Source of the DNA: Bog-756 sp038210245
GTDB taxonomy: Bacteria; Actinomycetota; Acidimicrobiia; Acidimicrobiales; RAAP-2
Length of the DNA stretch: 20,389 nucleotides
Direction of reading: 5' to 3'
Assembly: GCA_038210245.1 (NCBI GenBank)
Contig: JBBQWW010000062.1
Location: 1-20,389 of the forward strand
The notes under the pieces are model-generated. The model was not told the origin of the DNA. It did no database searches and saw nothing but the letters and a program-made list of their open reading frames with translations. Shown here piece by piece: positions 1-7,141 of this stretch; position 1 is the stretch's first letter, and every line of letters begins with the position of its first letter. The position numbers and the translations under genes were made by a program.

Positions 1-901
1 CGTCGAGGCCCAGGCGGAGGGCGTGGTCGATGGCCACCCCCAGGCCCAGGTGGGCGGCCACCGGGACCTCGAACTCGACGAAGCGCTCGACGCCGTCCCG
101 ATACCGGTAGTGGTGGGCGTCCTCCCAGGGTGCCGCGCTCCAGCCGATGCCGGGCGGCCGCAGCCGATCGGCGAAGTCGGCCCGCACGAAGAGGAGGCCG
201 GTGCCACGAGGGCCGCGTAGCCATTTGCGCCCGGTGGCCGTGGCCACGTCACAGCCGATGGCTCCGACGTCCACGGGGAGCTGGCCCACGCTCTGACAGG
301 CGTCGAGGAAGTAGGGCACTCCGAACTGTCGGCACCGTGCCCCTGCCGCCTCCACCGGGTTGATCAGGCCGCGGTGGGTGCCGACGTGGGTGAGGGCGAC
401 CAGGGCCACGGGGCCGGCCTCGCCGCGGCCGCCGGCTTCGAGCAGGACGGACAGGGCGTCGAGGTCCACGGTCCCGTCGCCCATACTGGGCACGACGTCG
501 ATGGAGGCACCCACCAGCTCGCAGATCTGGAGCAGGCCCAGGTAGTGGCTGTCGTAGGCCATCCGGTCCACCAACAGGCGCTGGCCATGGGCGATGCCTC
601 CGCCGGCGTAGAAGCCCCACACCGCCTTGGTCCACGCCTGGGTGTCCGAGCCGGTGACCACCACCTCGTCGGTCCGGCAGCCGAGCAGGCGGGCGGCGGA
701 GCCCCGCACCCCGGCCAGCCGGTCGGCCACGGCCGCCGCCGCCTCGTAGCCCCCCCGCTCGGCCTCGAACCGCAGGTAGTCGATCATGGCTCCGAGCGTG
801 GCCTCGGTGGGCAGGGCGGCGCCGGCGTTGTTGAGGTGGTCGACGGCGGCACACCCCGGGGTGGCCGCCCGCTCGGCTTCGACGTCGATGCTCCCGGTCA
901 C
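1..901 (-). CDS. Class V aminotransferase-fold PLP enzyme (cysteine desulfurase/EgtE-like), 3' end cut by window
   Basis: The first 300 codons are visible; the C-terminus runs off the left edge. The fold-type I PLP pattern of class V enzymes is clear: an N-terminal LNNAGAALP motif, a FLDACQSVGQ segment whose Asp contacts the pyridine nitrogen, and K226 in ATGRKWLRGPRGTG as the Schiff-base lysine. Relatives include cysteine desulfurases, selenocysteine lyases, isopenicillin-N-epimerase-like proteins and the ergothioneine C-S lyase EgtE. The GRKWLRGPRGTG form fits the last two groups rather than SufS, but substrate cannot be assigned and no other egt gene is in the window. I chose the GTG at 901 because TAGATT lies seven bases upstream and the conserved N-terminus follows directly. 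The gene is divergent from pdxH, which supplies PLP. That is a suggestive pairing, not proof of a functional link. Confidence 0.85.
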   Translation of the reverse strand, partial: MTGSIDVEAERAATPGCAAVDHLNNAGAALPTEATLGAMIDYLRFEAERGGYEAAAAVADRLAGVRGSAARLLGCRTDEVVVTGSDTQAWTKAVWGFYAGGGIAHGQRLLVDRMAYDSHYLGLLQICELVGASIDVVPSMGDGTVDLDALSVLLEAGGRGEAGPVALVALTHVGTHRGLINPVEAAGARCRQFGVPYFLDACQSVGQLPVDVGAIGCDVATATGRKWLRGPRGTGLLFVRADFADRLRPPGIGWSAAPWEDAHHYRYRDGVERFVEFEVPVAAHLGLGVAIDHALRLGLD

Positions 902-908
902 CGGGGCC

Positions 909-914
909 AATCTA
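909..914 (-). promoter_or_regulatory. Leaderless -10 (TAGATT) of the aminotransferase gene
   Basis: TAGATT matches TANNNT and ends seven bases before the GTG at 901, so transcription would start at or within a base or two of the start codon. No Shine-Dalgarno sequence lies upstream. This is an inference from spacing. Confidence 0.5.
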
Positions 915-971
915 CCGGGGCCACCTGCCGGGGCCGCCGACCGGGGCCGCGGACCGGCTCCCGGTCACCGG

Positions 972-977
972 TAGGGT
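972..977 (+). promoter_or_regulatory. Leaderless -10 (TAGGGT) of pdxH
   Basis: TAGGGT is followed by six bases and then the ATG at 984, the spacing expected for a leaderless actinobacterial transcript. The hexamer decides between two in-frame ATGs. The second, at 1008, has a GGAGAG upstream and stays possible as an internal or alternative start. Confidence 0.5.
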
Positions 978-983
978 CGGGTC

Positions 984-1601
984 ATGGACCGACGAGGAGA
1001 GCCGCTGATGGAGGGCGACGTCGACCCCGACCCCCTCGTCCAGTTCGGCCGATGGTTCGATGATGCCGCCGAGGTCATGGACGCCCCGGAGGCCATGGCG
1101 GTGGCCACGGTGGGTCCCGACGGCCGGCCCTCGCTGCGGATGGTGCTGCTGAAGCAGTGGGACGAGGCGGGGTTCGTCTTCCACACCAACTACGACAGCC
1201 GGAAGGGTCGTGAGCTGGCCGGTCAACCCCAGGCCGCCCTGCTGCTCTACTGGGAGCCCCGGGGCCGGCAGGTGCGGATCGAGGGGCCAGTGGAGCGGAC
1301 CACTGCCGACGAGTCCGATCGGTACTTCACCACCCGGCCCCCGGGCGGCCAGATCGGGGCCCACGCCTCCCACCAGAGCCGGGTCATCGCCAGCCGGGAG
1401 GCGCTGGACCGCCGGTTCCGGGCCTGCGAGGCCGAGTATGCCGACGATCCCGTGCCGCGACCGGACTGGTGGGGTGGCGTGCGGGTCCGACCCACCTCGT
1501 TCGAGTTCTGGCAGAACCGTCGGGACCGGCTCCACGACCGGCTGGCCTACCGGCCCGGTGGCGACGGGAACGGCTGGCGGATCGAGCGGCTCCAGCCCTG
1601 A
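984..1601 (+). CDS. pdxH: Pyridoxamine/pyridoxine 5'-phosphate oxidase
   Basis: A 205-aa cytoplasmic FMN enzyme that oxidises PNP or PMP to pyridoxal 5'-phosphate, the last step of PLP synthesis and salvage. Family signatures run in order: SLRMVLLKQWDEAGFVFHTNYDSRKG (the FMN-binding region, in pieces RMVLLK and NYDSRKG), LLYWEPRGRQVRIEG, QIGAHASHQS, WGGVRVRPTSFEFWQNR and the terminal RLHDR plus the canonical C-terminal RLQP. Length is typical (about 200-220 aa). The N-terminal 24 residues before the second ATG (1008) are not conserved-looking, so the protein may start there instead; the leaderless -10 favours 984. It is divergent from a PLP-dependent enzyme. Downstream, the acyl-CoA dehydrogenase has its own promoter, so no operon is implied. 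Confidence 0.95.
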   Translation: MDRRGEPLMEGDVDPDPLVQFGRWFDDAAEVMDAPEAMAVATVGPDGRPSLRMVLLKQWDEAGFVFHTNYDSRKGRELAGQPQAALLLYWEPRGRQVRIEGPVERTTADESDRYFTTRPPGGQIGAHASHQSRVIASREALDRRFRACEAEYADDPVPRPDWWGGVRVRPTSFEFWQNRRDRLHDRLAYRPGGDGNGWRIERLQP

Positions 1602-1687
1602 TCCGAGGAGGTGTGGCGAGGTCTGTCACGATGCACGGGCACGGGGCGCCGCCGTCGGCTCCCGGATTGGGGCCGGTCGCACCGCAG

Positions 1688-1693
1688 TATGTT
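1688..1693 (+). promoter_or_regulatory. Leaderless -10 (TATGTT) of the acyl-CoA dehydrogenase gene
   Basis: TATGTT is followed by CTGGTC and then ATG at 1700, the same six-base gap as in pdxH. A weak -35 candidate, TTGGGG, lies at 1667-1672. The hexamer argues against the longer in-frame start far upstream at 1469, which would overlap pdxH. Confidence 0.5.
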
Positions 1694-1699
1694 CTGGTC

Positions 1700-2896
1700 A
1701 TGGCAGATGACTCCACCCTGGTGACCGATCGGACCGGCCAACTGCTCGACGAACTCGACCCCCGGGCCACTCCGGTGGAGGTATTCCGGGCCCGACAGTT
1801 CGAGCTCGGGCTGGCCTGGGTGTCCTTCCCCCAGGGATTTGGCGGGCTGGGGCTCCCTCCCCATCTGCAGCGTGAGGTCGACCGACGTCTGGCGCAGGCC
1901 GGGGCCACCCCTCCGGGGGCCCGAGAGTTCTTCGGACTGACCATGGCCGGTCCCACCGTGGTGACCCACGGGTCGGATGAGCTGCGCCAACGCCTGCTGC
2001 GGCGGACGTTCACCGGTGAGGAGTCGTGGTGCCAGCTGTTCAGCGAGCCCGGATCCGGCTCCGACCTGGCCGGACTGTCCACCCGGGCCGTCCGGGACGG
2101 CGATGAGTGGGTGATCACGGGCCAGAAGGTATGGAACACACTGGCCCACATCGCCGACCGCGGCATGCTGGTGGCCCGGACCGACCCCGACCTGCCCAAG
2201 CACAAGGGCCTGACCTACTTCGCCCTGGATATGCACGCCCCCGGCGTCGAGGTCCGACCCCTCCGCCAGATGACCGGCGAGGCCGAGTTCAACGAGGTGT
2301 ATCTGACCGAAGTGCGGGTCCCCGATGCCGACCGGGTGGGCGATGTGGGCGAAGGGTGGCGGGTGGCCATGACCACGCTGTCCAACGAACGGACCACCAT
2401 CGGGGGCAGCTCCACCGCGCCGGGGGCGGGTTCGGGCTCGATCGCCGAGGCGGTGCGCATCTGGAAGGGTGACGGGCACCGGCAGAATCCAGTTGATCGG
2501 GACCGTCTGACCCGGCTGTGGATCGAGTCCGAAGTGCTGCGGCTGACCAACCTGCGGGCCAGCCAGAACCGGAAGGCCGGGAACCCCGGTCCCGAAGGCT
2601 CCATCGCCAAGCTGATGTTCGCCGAGGTCAACAAGCGGGTCTACGAGCTGTGCATCGACCTGCTGGGTGCGGACGGCCTGATCGGTTACGACTACACCAT
2701 GCGCCGGTCCGAAGCCCTGGGCCTGGTGGGGCCGCCCGGCTCGTCCCGCAAGCTGTTCATCCGGTCTCGGGCCAACTCCATCGAGGGAGGCACGTCCGAG
2801 ATCCAACGGAACATTCTGGGCGAGCGGATCCTCGGCCTGCCCGGCGACGTCCGAGTGGACAAGGAACTGCCCTGGTCCAAGGTGCCCCGCAGCTGA
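1700..2896 (+). CDS. Acyl-CoA dehydrogenase family protein (FadE-like)
   Basis: A 398-aa FAD enzyme of the acyl-CoA dehydrogenase superfamily, which introduces an alpha-beta double bond into an acyl-CoA and passes electrons to ETF. The middle beta domain contains CQLFSEPGSGSDLAGLSTRA (flavin and acyl contacts) and DEWVITGQKVWNT. The C-terminal helical domain ends in SIEGGTSEIQRNILGERILG, where E362 aligns with the catalytic base of medium- and short-chain enzymes. It belongs to the large actinobacterial FadE expansion used for lipid, sterol or xenobiotic degradation, so the acyl substrate cannot be named. The downstream thioesterase starts 16 bases after the stop, so the two are probably co-transcribed and act on related CoA esters. 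The start follows a leaderless promoter. Confidence 0.93.
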   Translation: MADDSTLVTDRTGQLLDELDPRATPVEVFRARQFELGLAWVSFPQGFGGLGLPPHLQREVDRRLAQAGATPPGAREFFGLTMAGPTVVTHGSDELRQRLLRRTFTGEESWCQLFSEPGSGSDLAGLSTRAVRDGDEWVITGQKVWNTLAHIADRGMLVARTDPDLPKHKGLTYFALDMHAPGVEVRPLRQMTGEAEFNEVYLTEVRVPDADRVGDVGEGWRVAMTTLSNERTTIGGSSTAPGAGSGSIAEAVRIWKGDGHRQNPVDRDRLTRLWIESEVLRLTNLRASQNRKAGNPGPEGSIAKLMFAEVNKRVYELCIDLLGADGLIGYDYTMRRSEALGLVGPPGSSRKLFIRSRANSIEGGTSEIQRNILGERILGLPGDVRVDKELPWSKVPRS

Positions 2897-2912
2897 TGGT
2901 GATGGTGACGCA

Positions 2913-3722
2913 GTGACCGATGCCCGGGACTTCCTCGGCATGGAGCCGGTGGGCCACGATCGGCAGTGGCGGTTGACGGTGGTGCCGGAGTTGGCCACAC
3001 CGGGCAACTTCCTCTTCGGCGGATGCGGGCTCGGTGCCGCGCTGGTGGCCATGGAGGCGGCGGCCGGTCGACGAACGGTCTGGTCGACGGCCCAGTATCT
3101 CTCCTACGCCGAAACCGGGGCCGTCCTGGACCTGACCGTGACGCTGGCCGCCGAGGGTCGCCGGGTCACCCAGGCCCGGGTGGTGGGCTACGTCGGGGAC
3201 CACGAGATCCTGACCGTCAACGCCGCCCTGGGCCTGGCCGGCTCCATGGAGGGCGGCGGTGTCTGGCTCACCGCCCCCGACGTGCCTCCGCCCGACCAGT
3301 GCCCACCCCGCCGGCTCCCCGACTTCGGTGCCGCTTCCATCTTCGACCGCATCGATGTTCGACTGGCCAAGGGCCGGTCGTTCGAGGAGATCAGCTCGGG
3401 CACGGCCGGTCCCGGTGATCCGGACAGTGCCCTGTGGGCCCGGGTCCCGGGCCACCTCGAGCCCTCCGCTGCCACTCTGGCCATCATCGGCGACTACGTC
3501 ACCGGCGGGGTGTCCCAGCCCCTCGGCCGCCGGGTGATGTCGCGGAGCCTGGACAACACCATCCGGGTGGTCCACCTCGAGCCCACCGAGTGGATCCTGT
3601 GCGAGATCCGCATCGACGCCCTCGTCGACGGCTACGGCCAGGGGGTGGCGTACCTGTGGTCGGAGCGGGGCAACCTGCTGGCCACCGCCAGCCAGTCCAT
3701 GAGCGTCCGCGCCTGGGACTGA
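2913..3722 (+). CDS. TesB-like double-hotdog acyl-CoA thioesterase
   Basis: A 269-aa protein with the two-hotdog layout of acyl-CoA thioesterase II: an N-terminal half with GNFLFGGCGLGAALVAM, then AQYLSYAETG and GRRVTQARVVGYVGDHEIL, and a C-terminal half with RSLDNTIRVV and LWSERGNLLATASQSMSVRAWD. D214 in LDN and Q261 in ASQS occupy the places of the catalytic Asp and Gln of TesB-type enzymes. It should hydrolyse acyl-CoA to free acid and CoA; chain-length preference is unknown. The GTG at 2913 is used because it puts the family N-terminus in register; an ATG at 2940 is possible, and no strong Shine-Dalgarno is visible for either. It lies 16 bases after the acyl-CoA dehydrogenase and is probably in its operon. 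Confidence 0.85.
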   Translation: MTDARDFLGMEPVGHDRQWRLTVVPELATPGNFLFGGCGLGAALVAMEAAAGRRTVWSTAQYLSYAETGAVLDLTVTLAAEGRRVTQARVVGYVGDHEILTVNAALGLAGSMEGGGVWLTAPDVPPPDQCPPRRLPDFGAASIFDRIDVRLAKGRSFEEISSGTAGPGDPDSALWARVPGHLEPSAATLAIIGDYVTGGVSQPLGRRVMSRSLDNTIRVVHLEPTEWILCEIRIDALVDGYGQGVAYLWSERGNLLATASQSMSVRAWD

Positions 3723-3794
3723 TGCCGGAGGCCGAGATGCTCGAGGAGGGTATCCAGCCGCCACCGGGCCGGGGGGCCGGGGTTCCCGGAGAGC

Positions 3795-3820
3795 GGGGCG
3801 ACGGGACACCGGGCCGCCCC
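3795..3820 (+). terminator. GC-rich hairpin after the thioesterase gene
   Basis: GGGGCG (3795-3800) pairs with CGCCCC (3815-3820) across a 14-base loop, 72 bases after the thioesterase stop. There is no T-tract. It could end the operon, or it could only be a structural feature just upstream of the next promoter. Confidence 0.3.
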
Positions 3821-3824
3821 GTCC

Positions 3825-3830
3825 TAAGGT
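3825..3830 (+). promoter_or_regulatory. -10 (TAAGGT) of the LLM oxidoreductase gene
   Basis: TAAGGT matches TANNNT and would start transcription near 3837, giving a leader of about 40 bases. Unlike its leaderless neighbours, this gene has a clear Shine-Dalgarno, GGGGAGA at 3866-3872, four bases before the ATG. Confidence 0.45.
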
Positions 3831-3876
3831 CTGGGGAGCGCCCCGGTCGAGGCGCGGGGAACGACGGGGAGAACCG

Positions 3877-4926
3877 ATGAAGATCAGCACGTTTCTGAGC
3901 TACTCCAGTGGCTTCCGGGCCGCCGCCGCCGAGGTGGCCGAGTTCGAGAAGGCCGGACTGGATCTGGTGTGGGTGGCCGAGGCCTACGGTCTCGACGGCC
4001 CCAGTCTCATGGGGTACATCGCCGCCCTGACCGAGTCGGTGGAGATCGGCTCGGCCATCCTTCCCATCTACACCCGCACCCCTACGCTCATCGCCATGAC
4101 CGCCGCCGGCATCGACACTCTGTCGGACGGCCGGTTCCACCTCGGACTGGGCTCGTCCGGCCCCCAGGTCATCGAGGGCTTCCACGGGGTCCCGTTCAAT
4201 GCCCCCATCGGACGGACCCGCGAGATCATCGACGTGTGTCGGCAGGTCTGGAAGCGGGAGGCCCCGCTCGTCCACGAGGGCGCCCACTACTCCATTCCGC
4301 TCCCACCCGACCAGGGCACCGGACTGGGCAAGGCGCTCAAGATCATCGCCCACCCGGTCCGGCCGGCCATCCCCATCTGGGTGGCGGCCCTCGGGGAGAT
4401 GAACGTGAGCATGACCGCGGAGGTGGCCGACGGTTGGATCCCGATGATGTTCATGCCGGAGAAGGCCAAGGAGATCTGGGGATCGGCCCTGGAGGCGGGC
4501 ACGGCCAAGCGGGACCCGGCCCTCGGCCCGCTCCAGATCACGACGGGTGGTCTGCTGGCCATAGGCGAAGGCGACGACGTGGTGGCCCTGCGCGAGCTGT
4601 CCCGACCCATGGTGGCGCTCTACGTGGGAGGGATGGGGGCCAAGGGGAAGAACTTCTACAACGATGTAGTCCGACGCTACGGCTTCGAGAAGGAGGCCGA
4701 ACAGATCCAGAACCTCTACCTCGACGGCAAGAAGAAGGAGGCCGAGGCCCTGGTCCCGGCGGAGCTGCTCGAGGCCACCTCGCTGTGTGGACCCGAGAGC
4801 TACGTGGCCGAGCGCATCGCCGCCTACGCCGAGGCCGGCGTCACCCACCTCCAGGTCACGCCACTTCCGGTGGGCGACCAGAAGGCTGTGGATCTCATCG
4901 CCACGGTCAAGGCGCTGGCGGGCTGA
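3877..4926 (+). CDS. LLM-class (luciferase-like) oxidoreductase, probably F420-dependent
   Basis: A 349-aa TIM-barrel flavoprotein-type enzyme of the bacterial luciferase superfamily. Typical segments are FEKAGLDLVWVAEAYGLDG near residue 30, the barrel strand VEIGSAILPIYTRTP with TLIAMTAAGIDTLSDGRFHLGLGSSGP around residues 70-100, then PIWVAALGEMNV and the C-terminal AYAEAGVTHLQVTPL. The GFHG and IGRTREII elements after the third strand are those seen in actinobacterial F420-linked members rather than FMN monooxygenases, and the RYGFEKEAEQIQNLYLDGKKKEA stretch is characteristic of this subgroup. The substrate is unknown. The gene sits alone with its own promoter after the acyl-CoA genes, so a link to acyl or sterol breakdown is only contextual. 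Cofactor choice is inferred from family. Confidence 0.88.
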   Translation: MKISTFLSYSSGFRAAAAEVAEFEKAGLDLVWVAEAYGLDGPSLMGYIAALTESVEIGSAILPIYTRTPTLIAMTAAGIDTLSDGRFHLGLGSSGPQVIEGFHGVPFNAPIGRTREIIDVCRQVWKREAPLVHEGAHYSIPLPPDQGTGLGKALKIIAHPVRPAIPIWVAALGEMNVSMTAEVADGWIPMMFMPEKAKEIWGSALEAGTAKRDPALGPLQITTGGLLAIGEGDDVVALRELSRPMVALYVGGMGAKGKNFYNDVVRRYGFEKEAEQIQNLYLDGKKKEAEALVPAELLEATSLCGPESYVAERIAAYAEAGVTHLQVTPLPVGDQKAVDLIATVKALAG

Positions 4927-4990
4927 GTGGGGCCCGGGGGGGCCAGCCTGTTGCCGTGACCGCCGTCGTCGCCGTCCCCACCCGTCGGCC

Positions 4991-5009
4991 CCCGGCCACC
5001 CGTGCCGGG
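4991..5009. terminator. Hairpin between convergent genes
   Basis: CCCGGC (4991-4996) and GCCGGG (5004-5009) form a perfect 6-bp stem with a 7-base loop. It lies between the ends of two convergent genes (4926 and 5019), so it may act in both directions. There is no T-tract on either side. Confidence 0.35.
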
Positions 5010-5018
5010 ACTGTGGCC

Positions 5019-6020
5019 TCAGGGCTGGGGCGTATCGCTCCTGTGGCCTTTCGCCAGTTCGTGCAGCTGGTCGCGGTCCATGGAGCTGTGGGCCACCACC
5101 GCCACCCGCGAGTTCGTCACGGCCACCAGGCTCGACATCCTGGTGCCACCTTCGATGCCGGCCCGCTCACCCAACACCGCCCCAGGCCCGTACTCGGCGA
5201 TCCGCTCGCCACCCTTCTCCACCCGGATCACCCCGTCGAGCACCAAGAACACATCGGTGCCCTGGTCCCCGTGTTCCACCAGCGTCTCACCGGCCGCCAG
5301 CATCTGGAACCTAGGCTTGGAACCCTTGTCCATCATCTGGACGGACAGTGCCCGCTCGAGCGCGGTCTCCACCGCCGTGACCAGGGCCGGTGAGTCCTGA
5401 TCGCCCCAGGGTGTGTGCTTGCCGAAGGACTTGCGGTACCAGTCCTTGAAGTCGGTGAGCCCCGATTTGGCCGAAAGGTGGCCCTCGCCGTCGTAGAACC
5501 AGTGGCGGGGGAACCGGCTCGCCCCCAGAACCTCAAAGGTGGGCGGCCCGTCCACCTTCAGGGTCAGGCCCATGGTGGCCCACACCAGTGGCGCTTGCCA
5601 CTGGATGAAGGGCTTGCGGCGCACCCGTCGGGGCGCAGGTAGGCCGGTGCGGCCCCCGGCGGTCTGCACGAAGCGGACCCAGCCGTCACCGACGTCGGGG
5701 GGCTGTTGGATGACCGGGAGGGCCACCGCCTCGAACTGCTTGTTGAGTCCACCCACGGCCACCGTGGTGGACCCCATCAGGCCACCTCCGGTGTAGCCGT
5801 AGTTGGATACGGTCCCGGCCGGGTCGTACTCCACGTAGGCCGACAGGACGTTGGCGAACCGGAATCGGTCGGCCTTCCGCAGGGCCTCGATATCGTCGAT
5901 GACGTCCGGAGGGGGCTCGTCGTAGTGGGTGAAGCCCTTGTCGAAGGCCACTCGGGTCCCGCCGCGCACCGCTTCGGAGGGAATCCACGAAATGGAGGTC
6001 ACGGAACTTTCAATTCGCAT
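5019..6020 (-). CDS. Unrecognised N-terminal domain fused to a cyclic-nucleotide-binding domain
   Basis: A 333-aa protein without signal peptide or membrane segment. Residues from about 240 to the end form a cNMP-binding (CRP-type) beta-roll: GDQGTDVFLVLDGVIRV, then PGAVLGERAGIEGGTRMSSLVAV, in which GE and the following Arg stand where the phosphate-binding cassette Glu and Arg of cAMP-binding domains lie. There is no C-terminal helix-turn-helix, so this is not a CRP regulator. Residues 1-230 (FTHYDEPPPDVIDDIEAL, YGYTGGGLMGSTTVAVGG, WQAPLVWATMGLTLKV, WFYDGEGHL) match no family I can name; they would be the effector domain. The ATG at 6020 is preferred over the longer in-frame start at 6137, whose 39 extra residues look non-coding. 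TAAGAA seven bases before the ATG is a possible imperfect leaderless -10. Confidence 0.75.
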   Translation of the reverse strand: MRIESSVTSISWIPSEAVRGGTRVAFDKGFTHYDEPPPDVIDDIEALRKADRFRFANVLSAYVEYDPAGTVSNYGYTGGGLMGSTTVAVGGLNKQFEAVALPVIQQPPDVGDGWVRFVQTAGGRTGLPAPRRVRRKPFIQWQAPLVWATMGLTLKVDGPPTFEVLGASRFPRHWFYDGEGHLSAKSGLTDFKDWYRKSFGKHTPWGDQDSPALVTAVETALERALSVQMMDKGSKPRFQMLAAGETLVEHGDQGTDVFLVLDGVIRVEKGGERIAEYGPGAVLGERAGIEGGTRMSSLVAVTNSRVAVVAHSSMDRDQLHELAKGHRSDTPQP

Positions 6021-6217
6021 GCCACCATTCTTACGCCCGAACGGGTGCCCTGCCACTGGGTTTCCCGGGCGGAGGCGGAATGGCCGGCACCGCAGGGCGG
6101 GCGCACAACTCCAGAGGTGCGGGACACGGCCATCCATGGTGGAGGGACCTACTGCGCCAGGGTGGCACCCGTCCTGGCGGACAGCGGCTGGTGGACCGAG
6201 CTACCGCCCCGCCCCTC

Positions 6218-6246
6218 GCTGATCGTTGAGTTGCCCGACGATCAGC
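6218..6246 (-). terminator. Hairpin containing the stop codon of the small hypothetical gene
   Basis: GCTGATCGT (6218-6226) and ACGATCAGC (6238-6246) pair perfectly over 9 bp with an 11-base loop. The TGA of the gene at 6242 lies inside the arm. No T-tract follows, as is common in high-GC actinobacteria. Confidence 0.55.
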
Positions 6247-6598
6247 CCTCCGAGACGAGGTCGGCCTGGTCGAGCTGCTCCAGTTCGAGATCGATGGTGT
6301 CGAGAGCCAGCAGGGAGTCCAACTGCGAGGCCATCTTCTCGATCTCCTCGGCGTCGTAGTAGCTGCGGTTGAGGGTCAGGGTCAGCTGCTGCTGGACCAG
6401 GGCAAGGGCATCCTCGGCGGCGGCGGCGGCGTCGTAGACCGAGAACAGCTTGGCCTGCATGGCCTGGGCGGAGATGAAGCGAGTGCCCCGCTGCTGGGCC
6501 TCGGTCGGGAGTGTCCGCAGTACATCGCCAGGGGTCGGTGCCCGGCCCTCGGGGTTGGTCACGGCCTCGTGCGAGGCACCTGCCGGCTCGGTCGTCAT
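6242..6598 (-). CDS. Small acidic hypothetical protein
   Basis: 118 aa in this form, no family recognised. Residues after about 25 look like a real protein: RTLPTEAQQRGTRFISAQAM, then a long predicted helix AKLFSVYDAAAAAEDALALVQQQLTL, and an acidic Leu-rich tail (EIEKMASQLDSLLALDTIDLELEQLDQADL) that should be amphipathic and may dimerise or bind a partner. No transmembrane segment or signal peptide is present. The ATG at 6598 has AGGGAG 12 bases upstream. An in-frame ATG at 6631 (11 residues longer) has GATACA four bases ahead of it and cannot be excluded. Further upstream the frame stays open to 6859, but its composition looks non-coding. It is followed by a hairpin and then by the separately initiated cNMP-domain gene. 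Confidence 0.65.
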   Translation of the reverse strand: MTTEPAGASHEAVTNPEGRAPTPGDVLRTLPTEAQQRGTRFISAQAMQAKLFSVYDAAAAAEDALALVQQQLTLTLNRSYYDAEEIEKMASQLDSLLALDTIDLELEQLDQADLVSEG

Positions 6599-6631
6599 CG
6601 CTTCTGTCTGCTCCCTGTCACGTGGTTCCAT

Positions 6632-7141
6632 GTCGTGTATCCCACAGCCTCTGGCGCACTGGCTGGGAGATGACCTCCTCTCACTGGGTGCAACACCGGT
6701 AGGGGCCTGCATCTTCCGCATCAGGCTGGTGGTTCCATCGGATGGTCGGGCCACGGCCTTGAGCCGCCGGAGAAACCGGCCGGCCGGGGGCCTGACCCGG
6801 GGCGGGGACGGCGAGGTCCCCCGGAGCAGCAGATCGGCCTCCTCGGCGCAGAACACCACGGTACGTGGTCGGACGGCCAGGCTGAGCGGCCAGGCGTCGA
6901 GTCAGGTGGCGGTTGGTCGGGTCGATCTCGGACCAGGCCCGGTGGGAGCGGTCCGGGAGCGGGGTCGATCGAGGAGGACGGGGCCTGGTGCTGGTGCCAT
7001 CGGCGGCCATTCTCCCCGCCGAGCGGCCGAGCGTCAGACTGCAGTGGTGAGGTGGGCCGAAACGACTGTGCATCGGTCGGAATCCAGTTCAATTGGCAGG
7101 TCCCCGATGGAACGGGGCACTGTGGGCGACGTGACGGGACG
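6632..7141. other. 510-base divergent intergenic region without a convincing gene
   Basis: Open frames cross this stretch on both strands, but their products are Arg/Pro/Ser-rich, lack recognisable domains and have no Shine-Dalgarno or -10 in a fitting place. The contents I can name are a 15-bp palindrome at 6855-6869 (ACCACG-GTA-CGTGGT) and a short hairpin at 7102-7117 (CCCCG-N6-CGGGG) just before the FAD oxidoreductase. No clear -10 hexamer is visible for the rightward gene. Confidence 0.5.
6855..6869. repeat. 15-bp perfect palindrome, operator candidate
   Basis: ACCACG-GTA-CGTGGT is a perfect 6-bp inverted repeat around three bases, lying between two divergently transcribed genes. A dimeric repressor could bind it; no cognate regulator is adjacent. 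Confidence 0.3.

Noticed and set aside
374..1063. 229-codon open frame on the plus strand
   Set aside because: Antisense to the class V aminotransferase and overlapping the start of pdxH; Gly/His-rich shadow.
1547..3052. 501-codon open frame on the minus strand
   Set aside because: Antisense to the acyl-CoA dehydrogenase, which has full family signatures.
3499..4848. 449-codon open frame on the minus strand
   Set aside because: Antisense to the LLM oxidoreductase and the thioesterase end; no recognisable motif and low-complexity composition.
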